Origin: CAJXZP01 sp049606935
GTDB lineage: Bacteria > Bacteroidota > Bacteroidia > Flavobacteriales_G > Salibacteraceae
Reading direction: 5' to 3'
Assembly (NCBI GenBank): GCA_049606935.1
Contig: JBMYWA010000058.1
Coordinates: forward strand, 1 to 14,933
Length of the DNA stretch: 14,933 bases
The notes below the pieces were generated by a model. It did no database searches and had not been told where the DNA came from. It worked only from the letters and a program-made list of their open reading frames with translations. The position numbers and the translations under genes were made by a program. Within the stretch, counting starts at the first letter, position 1. Every line of letters begins with the position of its first letter. Shown here in pieces: positions 9,001 through 14,933 of this stretch.

Positions 9001-9358
9001 TATCAATAGATTTTTGAGGTTGATCCATTTTATCATAAACAGTTCCTAAAAGATTGTAATAACTATGAGTAAGTTTTGAGTTGGTTGAAATACCCACCTT
9101 GCAAAGCTTCACACATTCTTCATATTCATTCATTGCAAATAGGGTGTTTGCCAATTCATATTGAGCAATAATATAGTTGGTATCACCCGGATGAATTTGT
9201 TCAAATTGGGTAATTGCCTCTACGTAATTTTCATCATCATGAGCAAGAACTCCCTTCTTTAAAACTTCACCAGAGGGTACGTAGGTAGCTGTGTCCTGAC
9301 TAAAAGACCAAGAACAAACTAGGGTAAGAAATAAAGTAATGAAGAATTTTCCTTTCAT
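6092..9358 (-). CDS. Large secreted TPR and MORN_2 (YwqK-type) repeat protein
   Basis: A 1088-residue protein with a signal peptide (about residues 1-21, MKGKFFITLFLTLVCSWSFS). Residues about 30-200 form tetratricopeptide-like helical repeats (for example SYYNLLGTVYDKMDQPQKSI and the following YYNRSVTYKG repeat). After a helical linker (about 220-345), residues about 350-1085 are nearly continuous MORN_2 repeats, about 28 units of 22-26 residues with the pattern YYxNGxLxxxxxYxxGxxxGxW. Units near 780-830 and 940-970 are divergent, the latter holding a Cys968-x-Cys970 pair. MORN_2 proteins are often auto-named 'YwqK family antitoxin', but nothing here suggests a toxin-antitoxin role; the architecture points to an extended protein-binding or surface scaffold (inference). 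It is the first gene of a tight operon with two DUF3857 proteins, and is divergent from a methyltransferase gene 99 bp away. The start is fixed by the signal peptide. Confidence 0.93.
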   Translation of the reverse strand: MKGKFFITLFLTLVCSWSFSQDTATYVPSGEVLKKGVLAHDDENYVEAITQFEQIHPGDTNYIIAQYELANTLFAMNEYEECVKLCKVGISTNSKLTHSYYNLLGTVYDKMDQPQKSIDIYTEGISIFPTNYRLYYNRSVTYKGIENHQKCVDDLKNTIRFNPFHAPSHLALGKYAKEQGEISKAVMCFNIYLMVSGEQNTAILGEINDYLNESYDNTPYEISLSDESFENTDEMLASLATKSRKYKTPNKLQLPYVKQNFLLLTELSKRELGTDFWDTYYVGFYQNIMADNKFNDLMYYNLRTATNKGVVSILEKNIKLIQAFPDYAGSLWQRSTSDRLEMFNGTEQMVHYYWNGSSATEGRGVVVDNEPTGVFQYYYKTGRLNAIGHFDEDGERHGDWVFFHYNGLKSGHETYVEGDVSGIDSAFYLNGILKSTTPYLKGQPHGIETSYYSTGIKSNEVSYTNGKLNGPAKYYSKIGTISYDLTYQEEEIHGDFKQYYDNGQVLEAVQFEKGNRIGKSVKYHKNGEKKSEANYVNGSLTGFMTTWYSNGALKAEAEYLDGVQINSKKTYFNNGQLETEENYDESGKKTGIYKEYDDQGKLNLQLEYKKGDLIAYKVFHKDGSLIKEDKKKGGDFLFENYYSDGTLRTVGSYIPGDEGKDGLWKFYDYNGALSSQTEHAEGMQVGQEIHYYSTGDIYSTTKYQNGKKNGPYIQYYSNGTISEHGFYINNKKEGLWTSYRRNQSISKEIFYVKGKVNGPKYYYAVNGKIDFIDRYKMDVNQGFEIFDTNEVLIQKVVFTGDSSQYHPQFPTGDKIRSFTKKGNIYHGPSTTYYINGQVNSVGQYWNDNKHGNWLNYFKNGQLSSKGKYEYGHKVGDWIYYHETGEISLKETYVNGDLHGKKTWYLKNGKIDSEYTYEHGSRHGISTYYDPNGVVQHIREYAYGKIVSYSYLGTDNKPVASIEIVNETCDCKSYFSNGNPSRIFSMNKENFEGDYLEYYENGQLYSKTIYKDGLRQGTAVLFYENGTIKREKTYVNDQVEGKVIHYAKDGTIEKTEMYLQGIRHGEVNHYSNGSITSTNIYYDGHQISK

Positions 9359-9457
9359 AAAGTTGTTTTTATTGGAGTTAGGGAATCAATAATAAGTAAT
9401 AATATTGGGTGAAGAACATCTACAATGTTGGGGTTATACACAAGTATTAAACATTAA

Positions 9458-10075
9458 ATGATAAAAATGAACACGCTATATTTAAAGACTTTATTAGGTA
9501 ATACAGACATGTATTTAATTGATTTAATTCAAAAAGGATACTTTGATGAATTAAAGAAAATTGCGGATGTAGGCTGTGGGTCTGGTAGGAATATTTGGTT
9601 GCTTAATTCATTGGGACATGAAATTGTAGCGTTTGATAAAGATCCCAGTTATGTAGAAACAATGCGTTTAAAATTGAATTTAGAGGCCCTCGAGAAAGTT
9701 GATTGTAGGGTGGGGGAGTTAGGGCAAATTGGTGAATTAACTGAAAAGTTCGATTTTGTTATTTGCAATGCGGTGTTACATTTTGCTACAGATTTGAATC
9801 ATTTTAAAAAGATGTTTACAGAACTGGTAGGATTACTAGAAAGGGATGGAATCTTGTTTATCCGAATGGTAACAAGCCATGTGTTTAACTCAATTTTGGC
9901 ACCGTTTAATGAACAAAAAAAATTACCAGACGGAAGCACTCGTTTTGTGGTGGATCAACAATGGTTAATGGAAGTGTTAATACCTTCTTTGAACCTCGAA
10001 TTTGTAGAGGAGTTTAAAACAGTAAATGTAAATGATAAAAGAACCATGTCTACCTTAGTTTTGAAGACCAAATAA
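9458..10075 (+). CDS. Class I SAM-dependent methyltransferase
   Basis: A 205-residue soluble protein, cytoplasmic by lack of a signal or membrane segment. It shows the Rossmann-type methyltransferase motifs in order: motif I ADVGCGSGRNIWLL (37-50) binding SAM, an acidic end of beta-2 (VAFDKDP, about 58-63) expected to hold the ribose hydroxyls, FDFVICNAVLHFA (98-110) as motif IV, and LLERDGILFIRMV (126-138) as the motif V/VI region. The N-terminal LGNTDMYLIDLIQKGYFDE resembles a group of Bacteroidota methyltransferases distantly like TehB/UbiE types, but the substrate is unknown. The ATG at 9458 is used; a second Met lies three codons later at 9467. It stands divergent from the MORN operon and 227 bp ahead of the AsmA-like gene, so it is probably monocistronic. 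No clear terminator follows it. Confidence 0.92.
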   Translation: MIKMNTLYLKTLLGNTDMYLIDLIQKGYFDELKKIADVGCGSGRNIWLLNSLGHEIVAFDKDPSYVETMRLKLNLEALEKVDCRVGELGQIGELTEKFDFVICNAVLHFATDLNHFKKMFTELVGLLERDGILFIRMVTSHVFNSILAPFNEQKKLPDGSTRFVVDQQWLMEVLIPSLNLEFVEEFKTVNVNDKRTMSTLVLKTK

Positions 10076-10264
10076 AATTCTGTTAAAATTTATTAATTGC
10101 TGTAATAGAAAAATATAAATAGTCTTATTTAAAGTGATTTTTAATAAATATTTATGGTAATCTGATTAATCAATTTTTGTTAATATCTCCTTGATATTTT
10201 CTTTGAAAAACTATCATTTTTGGCAAATAGTTATCATTTATTATGTGTAATTGCCTTGTTGCTT

Positions 10265-10272
10265 TATTTTAG
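10265..10272 (+). promoter_or_regulatory. Weak -7-like element upstream of the AsmA-like gene
   Basis: TATTTTAG matches five of the six fixed positions of the Bacteroidota -7 consensus TAnnTTTG and would place a transcript start about 25 bases before the proposed TTG start. No good TTG/TTTG -33 box lies at the expected spacing, so this is only a candidate. A small AGGC-GAAAA-GCCT hairpin (10283-10295) follows it. Otherwise the 227-bp gap 10076-10302 is very AT-rich and shows nothing else recognisable. Confidence 0.22.
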
Positions 10273-10302
10273 CGTTGAATTAAGGCGAAAAGCCTGTGTT
10301 TA

Positions 10303-13300
10303 TTGGTATTGGAACAAGATAAATCACATAGATCAGAGTCGGAGTTAAATCCGTCAAAACCAGCCAAAAAGAGAGGGTCAAAAACCCTATATTGGATTTT
10401 GGGGTTTATTGCTTTCTGCGGTATCGTATTGTTAGGGTTTGGGCATTTAACCAGTTTTCTTGCGGGTAAATTGGTAAAAAGTCAAGTGGAAACCTATACC
10501 AAAGGAGTGTATACTGTTTCGTTTGAAGATGTAAAAATTAATTGGGCCAATAGCACTATTGACCTAATAGAATTTGAATACACCAAGATTAACCCAATTC
10601 AGAAGCTAGATACGGAAATTGAATATGCTACCAAGCTAGCTAGTGTTAAATTAGAGTCTATCTCAGGAATCTATTTTGAACAAGCTCTTCATGTAGAGCA
10701 ATTTGTTTTGGAGTATCCAAAAGTGTCTATTAATCAGTATGTTCAGAAACAAAAAAATCAAAATTTTAGTTTTAAAACCGGAAATTTTTACAAAACCATC
10801 CAAGGATTTGTTAAATCTTTTGAAATTGACAATTTTCAGGTAAACCATTTAACGTTTGACTACCAACAATTTTATGGGCAATCTCCTCAGCATTATCATG
10901 TTAGCGATTTGAGTTTTGGTATATTTAATTTCAAAATAGATTCTGCCACCATACAAAATGATGAAAATTTCTTTTTCACGGAATCTGTAGAGTTAAAAAT
11001 TTTAGATCAAGTAATTGATCTTGGAGATGGCGTGCACCAAATGAAATTTGATAGCTTAAAGCTTTCTACCTCAAACAATAACATTGAAGTATATGGTTTT
11101 TTGTTAGATAGTTTAAATGCCAATCAGCAAAACCCTAAATCTGGGGCAGTAAACAGATACAACATGGAGGTGCCATACTGCGGTATTATTGGCTTAGATT
11201 TTCTTAAAGCGTATCAACGTAACGTGCTAGAGGTAGATAGTATCCTTTTTTTAGATATGGATATTTATGCCAATTTAGGCTCTCTAAAAAAAGATGGAAC
11301 GGGGAAAGTTAAAATAGATTCGGCTGTGAATAATGGAGCAATAGAGCTTTTGTTAGGTGTTTTTGATCGTTATGAGTTAAAGAAGTTCAAAATAAATAAC
11401 ACGCAAGTGGCATTGAATTTAGAGTCTGGAAACGACAAAGTCGAAATTCATGACCTTAACTTTGAGTTTTCGGGTTACCAGTTAGATTCAACCGCCTTAA
11501 ATGAAGATAGCTACTACCCGGTTTTTGATGGGTTAAGTTTGAGTGTTTCTAAGCCAATTTTTAAACTACCTAATAAGGATAGGTTATTAGCCAAGCAGTT
11601 AAAATTCTCCACCTTCGATAGTTTATTGGTAATTAATGATGTGGTTTTGCGTAGAGCCGAAAATGCCGATAAACAGAAAAATAACTTTAAAATTGAATCG
11701 ATTGAACTTCATGGGGTAAAACCTAAAGATATCGTGAATAACAACCAGATTATTTTAAATAAACTAAATATACTAAACCCTAGTTTTAAGTTGTTTAAGA
11801 GTGGTAATCAAAAGAAAAACATTAAGTTCAATTTTGAATCTTTATTGGCCGGAAAAATAAAAAATATTGAGATAAAAAGGCTTAATGTAATAAACGGAAA
11901 GGTGGACTTTGAAAATGGAGGTTCTTCGGTAAATAAATCGCAATTAACCTTAGATGGGTTTGCTTTTAACAAAAAGGAATTAAAGAGAAATCGATTTTTG
12001 TTTTCTAAAAGGGCCCGTGTTTCTTTAGATAAAGTGAAGTCTGAAATTCCGGGAATTCAGCACGTATTGGATGTAGGCGAAATCAGATTAGACTCTAGGA
12101 ATGGGAGGCTGCAATTATTGAAATGGAAACTTTATCCATCGGTTTCGGATAGTGCAGATTTAAAGTTTATTGCCAACGTGGATGGGGATGATTTTTCAGT
12201 GGAAGGAATTGCTTATAGTCAATTAACTAATTATAAAAACATTAATCTTAACAATTTAAAAATAAGTAGTTTAGATGCGATAGTGAATATTTTGATTAAT
12301 GATACTTTACCTTCAGACACCAATAAATTTGGTAGTAAAATTGCTCCTCAAATTTCAGAATTATTACTTCAAAATGTAAGAGTAGATGATGTAAATCTAT
12401 TAATTCAGAAAAACGGTAAATCTGTGGCTAAATTTTCAAATGGTTTTTTGCATACAGATAGTTTAGTAGCCGACAGCCATAGTCTTAACAACGGAGAATT
12501 TGTAATGATGGCAGACTCGGTTTCTTTTGGGTTAGATAAATTAAATGTGCCCTTATCTCAAATAAACCATACATTTTATGTGGGGTCAATTAGGCAGTCA
12601 AAACAATCCTTTTTTGAGCTAAATGGGTTGAATATTAGACCATTTCCGGGTGCTGTAATTGCTGATTCTATGTCAAAAATAATGGTTAACATTCCTGTCT
12701 TAACGGTTGATTCTTTTGATGTGTTTGGAAAATCAAGTTTAGAAACCTTTCATGTAGGAAATGTTAATATTAATTCTCCAAATGTTAGGTTAACACTGCC
12801 TAAAGTGAAAAAGAAAACAGGAGTTGATTTTAAATTCCCCGAGAAACTACCCTTAAATTTTGTAGATCAGGTGTTTAAAGCTATTGATGTTGAAAGTATT
12901 GAGATTCAAAACGGAAAGTTACAATTACGAAAGAATGAATTGGATATTAAATTTAATGAACTCGACTTGTCATCCTCCAATTGGTATATTTCAAAGACAA
13001 GCAATTGGAGTAGCAACAAATTTTTATATGCCGACCAATTTAAGATGGTGGTGTCGGAAATTGAGTACAAAATACCAGGTTTAAAATTTGACTTTCAGCT
13101 TGATAGCATTAATTATCAATTTAACCCTAATCTATTGACTATTAATGGAGTGGCTTTTAATAGTAGGAAAGATAAAATGGAGAAAACGGGTGCTTATTTA
13201 AGTTTTAAATTGCCTAAAATAGAATTTGAAGAACCTAACTTGTTTAAGTACTTAACAGATTCAATTTTGTCTGTATCAAAAATTAAAAGTTATGACGGTT

Positions 13301-14769
13301 TGTTTGTTGCTGATATTTATGAAGACACCAGTAGGGTAAAGAGACCTTTAGTATTTCCTAAAGAGTTTCCAGGTTTTAATGGAGTTTCGGAAATAGAGTT
13401 ACACGAGCTGGATATCAATAAAATGGACGTTCAAATTAGAACCCACAAAAACGGAGTAACGGTACCTTTAGAAATGGATCATTTTAACTTAGAAGTAGAT
13501 TCATTTCATGTTAAACCTCGCGAAAAAGCAGATAGCAACCGTTTGTTTTGGTCTAATGACGTTAGGTTAAACGTTCAAAATGTGTACACCACTGTTGATA
13601 ATGGTCTTTACGAAATAGGTACCGATAAATTGTCTTTATCTACTCAAAAGGATAGTATTGGTTTGCGTGGAATTAGTTTTGTGCCAACTGTTCCGCGTTT
13701 AGAATATGCTCTTCATAAAGGAGGGTATCAGAAGGATGTTTTTAATGTAAATGCTCGCCAGTTAATTATTCATGATTTCAACTTTTTTAAAGCGGTATAT
13801 GATGGAAAACTAGAAGGTAGGGAATTGAAACTTAATAAAACCGAATTATCTGTATTTAAAGATAAAAGGAATTTAATTCCTGAATATTCCTATAAAGCCA
13901 TTATCCCTCAAAAATTTAAAGATCTTCCAGTAAAAATTTCCTTTGATAGTGTTAATGTTACCGACCTCCATATACGGTATGATGAGTTTCCTAAGAAAAG
14001 TAGAGTGCCAGGAAGTATACTATTGACCCACTCAAATATTACGGCCAAAAATGTTACCAACGATACGATTAAACTTGAACAAGACTCTACCTTAAAAATA
14101 AAAATGAACAGTAGGTTCTTGGATGCTTCTGATTTAAAACTCTCGTTAAATTACAACATGCTAAATCCTTACAATAGGTTTACCATGAAGTCGTCTTTAG
14201 ACACCTTAGATGCTACGCTAATTAACAACTATATTATACCGGCATATTCGGCAAAACTACTTAGTGCTGATGTAGATAAAATGAATTTAACCGTTTTGGG
14301 TAACGATAGCATTGCAGGTGGAAAAATGGGTTTGTTTTATGATAATTTAAAGTTCGAGTTTATTGATGATGACGGGCAAAAACAAAAGAAACTTAGAGCC
14401 TGGATTGGAAATAATGTGGTAGTTTCTAGTAAAAATAAATATCATTATTTCAAAAAGAGTGAAGATGTTTTCTTTGTTCGAGACGATTCTAAAGGCTGGA
14501 TCAATTACTTAATAAAAATTCATTTGCATGGGGTAGAGGCTAATGCCGGAATTAACAAGAATCAAGGTAAAGAAGCTAAAAATGCGGAAAAGATTGTTTG
14601 GAGGGACTTTGAAAAAAAATACCGAATTGAACGTAAGGCAGCTGGAAGGTTGGCTAAGGAGAGAGATAAGAAATTAAGAAAGGATAGAAAAAAGCAACTA
14701 AAAACTCGAAAGAAAGAAAACAAGAAGCAACAAAAGCTAGATAAGAAAGAGGCTAAACAAAATAATTAA
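10303..14769 (+). CDS. Very large AsmA/DUF748-like membrane-anchored envelope protein
   Basis: A 1488-residue protein. A short basic N-terminus (KPAKKRGSK) precedes one transmembrane helix (about residues 29-48, YWILGFIAFCGIVLLGFG), giving an N-in anchor with the rest in the periplasm. Then LAGKLVKSQVETYTKGVYTV begins the usual AsmA-type opening (helix, 'sequence of interest' strand, then repeated beta strands such as VKINWANSTIDLIEFEY). The following 1300 residues are repetitive beta-strand-rich sequence, typical of the bridge-like AsmA/TamB/YhdP/DUF748 proteins. The region INNYIIPAYSAKLLSADVDK to GGKMGLFYDNLKFEF (about 1300-1350) resembles the DUF748/AsmA C-terminal module. By analogy the role is lipid transport or outer-membrane maintenance (inference). 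The last 60 residues are dominated by Lys/Arg. Start: TTG at 10303 (or TTG at 10309); an in-frame TGA lies at 10276-10278, and the first ATG is codon 247, which would lose the anchor. Confidence 0.85.
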   Translation: MVLEQDKSHRSESELNPSKPAKKRGSKTLYWILGFIAFCGIVLLGFGHLTSFLAGKLVKSQVETYTKGVYTVSFEDVKINWANSTIDLIEFEYTKINPIQKLDTEIEYATKLASVKLESISGIYFEQALHVEQFVLEYPKVSINQYVQKQKNQNFSFKTGNFYKTIQGFVKSFEIDNFQVNHLTFDYQQFYGQSPQHYHVSDLSFGIFNFKIDSATIQNDENFFFTESVELKILDQVIDLGDGVHQMKFDSLKLSTSNNNIEVYGFLLDSLNANQQNPKSGAVNRYNMEVPYCGIIGLDFLKAYQRNVLEVDSILFLDMDIYANLGSLKKDGTGKVKIDSAVNNGAIELLLGVFDRYELKKFKINNTQVALNLESGNDKVEIHDLNFEFSGYQLDSTALNEDSYYPVFDGLSLSVSKPIFKLPNKDRLLAKQLKFSTFDSLLVINDVVLRRAENADKQKNNFKIESIELHGVKPKDIVNNNQIILNKLNILNPSFKLFKSGNQKKNIKFNFESLLAGKIKNIEIKRLNVINGKVDFENGGSSVNKSQLTLDGFAFNKKELKRNRFLFSKRARVSLDKVKSEIPGIQHVLDVGEIRLDSRNGRLQLLKWKLYPSVSDSADLKFIANVDGDDFSVEGIAYSQLTNYKNINLNNLKISSLDAIVNILINDTLPSDTNKFGSKIAPQISELLLQNVRVDDVNLLIQKNGKSVAKFSNGFLHTDSLVADSHSLNNGEFVMMADSVSFGLDKLNVPLSQINHTFYVGSIRQSKQSFFELNGLNIRPFPGAVIADSMSKIMVNIPVLTVDSFDVFGKSSLETFHVGNVNINSPNVRLTLPKVKKKTGVDFKFPEKLPLNFVDQVFKAIDVESIEIQNGKLQLRKNELDIKFNELDLSSSNWYISKTSNWSSNKFLYADQFKMVVSEIEYKIPGLKFDFQLDSINYQFNPNLLTINGVAFNSRKDKMEKTGAYLSFKLPKIEFEEPNLFKYLTDSILSVSKIKSYDGLFVADIYEDTSRVKRPLVFPKEFPGFNGVSEIELHELDINKMDVQIRTHKNGVTVPLEMDHFNLEVDSFHVKPREKADSNRLFWSNDVRLNVQNVYTTVDNGLYEIGTDKLSLSTQKDSIGLRGISFVPTVPRLEYALHKGGYQKDVFNVNARQLIIHDFNFFKAVYDGKLEGRELKLNKTELSVFKDKRNLIPEYSYKAIIPQKFKDLPVKISFDSVNVTDLHIRYDEFPKKSRVPGSILLTHSNITAKNVTNDTIKLEQDSTLKIKMNSRFLDASDLKLSLNYNMLNPYNRFTMKSSLDTLDATLINNYIIPAYSAKLLSADVDKMNLTVLGNDSIAGGKMGLFYDNLKFEFIDDDGQKQKKLRAWIGNNVVVSSKNKYHYFKKSEDVFFVRDDSKGWINYLIKIHLHGVEANAGINKNQGKEAKNAEKIVWRDFEKKYRIERKAAGRLAKERDKKLRKDRKKQLKTRKKENKKQQKLDKKEAKQNN

Positions 14770-14805
14770 TAGTTAGTCAAATCAGTTCTAAATCAAATTT
14801 CCAAA

Positions 14806-14828
14806 AAAGGATAGCTATCGCTTCCTTT
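14806..14828. repeat. Inverted repeat with a 10-bp palindrome
   Basis: GATAGCTATC (14810-14819) is a perfect 10-bp palindrome, and the flanking AAAGGA (14806-14811) can alternatively pair with TCCTTT (14823-14828). It starts 36 bases after the AsmA-like stop. It could be part of the 3' untranslated structure or the edge of a dispersed intergenic repeat; no long T-run follows it, so it is not a clear terminator. Confidence 0.35.
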
Positions 14829-14933
14829 CTTGTCCTAATTCCGAAACAAAAGCTCTACACTCTACGAGTGCAGTTGCTTTTTTCATTCCAAATACTCTTT
14901 TAAAATCGGTATGATATATAATCATTAGGGAAA
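14815..14933 (-). CDS. Possible 3' end of a convergent minus-strand gene (unidentified)
   Basis: Reading the minus strand from the window edge, one frame stays open for 38 codons to a TAG at 14815-14817, ending VECRAFVSELGQERKR. I do not recognise the family, and there is no homology evidence. It might be the C-terminus of a convergent gene, a small ORF starting at the ATG at 14886-14888 (MKKATALVECRAF...), or chance. A hairpin/T-run that looks like a terminator for the opposite strand (14848-14883) falls inside it, which argues against a gene. An open frame of this length by chance is quite possible. Confidence 0.25.
   Translation of the reverse strand, partial: SLMIIYHTDFKRVFGMKKATALVECRAFVSELGQERKR
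14848..14883 (+). terminator. Candidate intrinsic terminator after the AsmA-like gene
   Basis: An outer 6-bp stem (14848-14853 AAAAGC with 14876-14881 GCTTTT) and an inner 5-bp stem (CACTC 14858-14862 with GAGTG 14866-14870, 3-base loop) are joined by a small internal loop, and the right arm runs into a T-run to 14883. It lies 79 bases after the AsmA-like stop codon. The minus strand also gives GCTTTTGTTT after the stem, so it could work in both directions. The imperfect stem and the overlapping open minus frame lower confidence. Confidence 0.45.

Noticed and set aside
6092..9358. Toxin-antitoxin interpretation of the YwqK-type repeat gene
   Set aside because: The protein is exported, very large, and sits with two other exported proteins; there is no adjacent small toxin gene.
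10243..10272. Nine-codon mini ORF (MCNCLVALF) upstream of the AsmA-like gene
   Set aside because: Considered as a regulatory leader peptide, but it has no ribosome site, no paired attenuator hairpins, and is short enough to arise by chance.

Overview
The window looks like chromosomal DNA from a member of the Bacteroidota, most likely the Flavobacteriia. The evidence is AT-rich sequence, little sign of strong Shine-Dalgarno sites, several signal peptides ending in the F(S/A)Q style common in that group, and families typical of it (DUF2141, DUF3857/transglutaminase proteins, MORN_2/YwqK repeat proteins). No tRNA, rRNA, CRISPR array, insertion sequence or phage gene was seen.

Layout. Positions 1-1475 (minus) hold most of a 1-pyrroline-5-carboxylate dehydrogenase (pruA) whose 3' end lies outside the window. 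Next, also on minus, is a small secreted DUF2141 protein (1641-2066). A well-formed intrinsic terminator (2139-2182) separates it from a three-gene minus-strand operon read from 9358 down to 2208. In transcription order the operon encodes a 1088-residue secreted TPR plus MORN_2-repeat protein, a secreted DUF3857/transglutaminase protein with an intact Cys-His-Asp triad, and a second DUF3857 protein whose transglutaminase-like region has lost the Cys and His. The genes are 1 bp apart and then overlap by 29 bp. Divergent from the operon are a class I SAM-dependent methyltransferase (9458-10075, plus) and a very large AsmA/DUF748-like membrane-anchored protein (10303-14769, plus), which appears to start at TTG and ends in a Lys/Arg-rich tail. 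The last 160 bases contain a hairpin with a T-run that also lies inside an open minus-strand frame running off the window.

How the genes may work together. pruA is core proline/arginine catabolism and unrelated to the rest. The three-gene operon is the best candidate for an uncharacterised system: all three products carry export signals, they should be made together from one transcript ending at a clear terminator, and they combine a large repeat scaffold with an enzyme and an enzyme-dead paralogue. A role in the cell envelope is inference; the substrate cannot be read from sequence. The AsmA-like protein is also an envelope protein, probably involved in lipid transport or outer-membrane homeostasis by analogy with its superfamily, but nothing seen here ties it directly to the operon.
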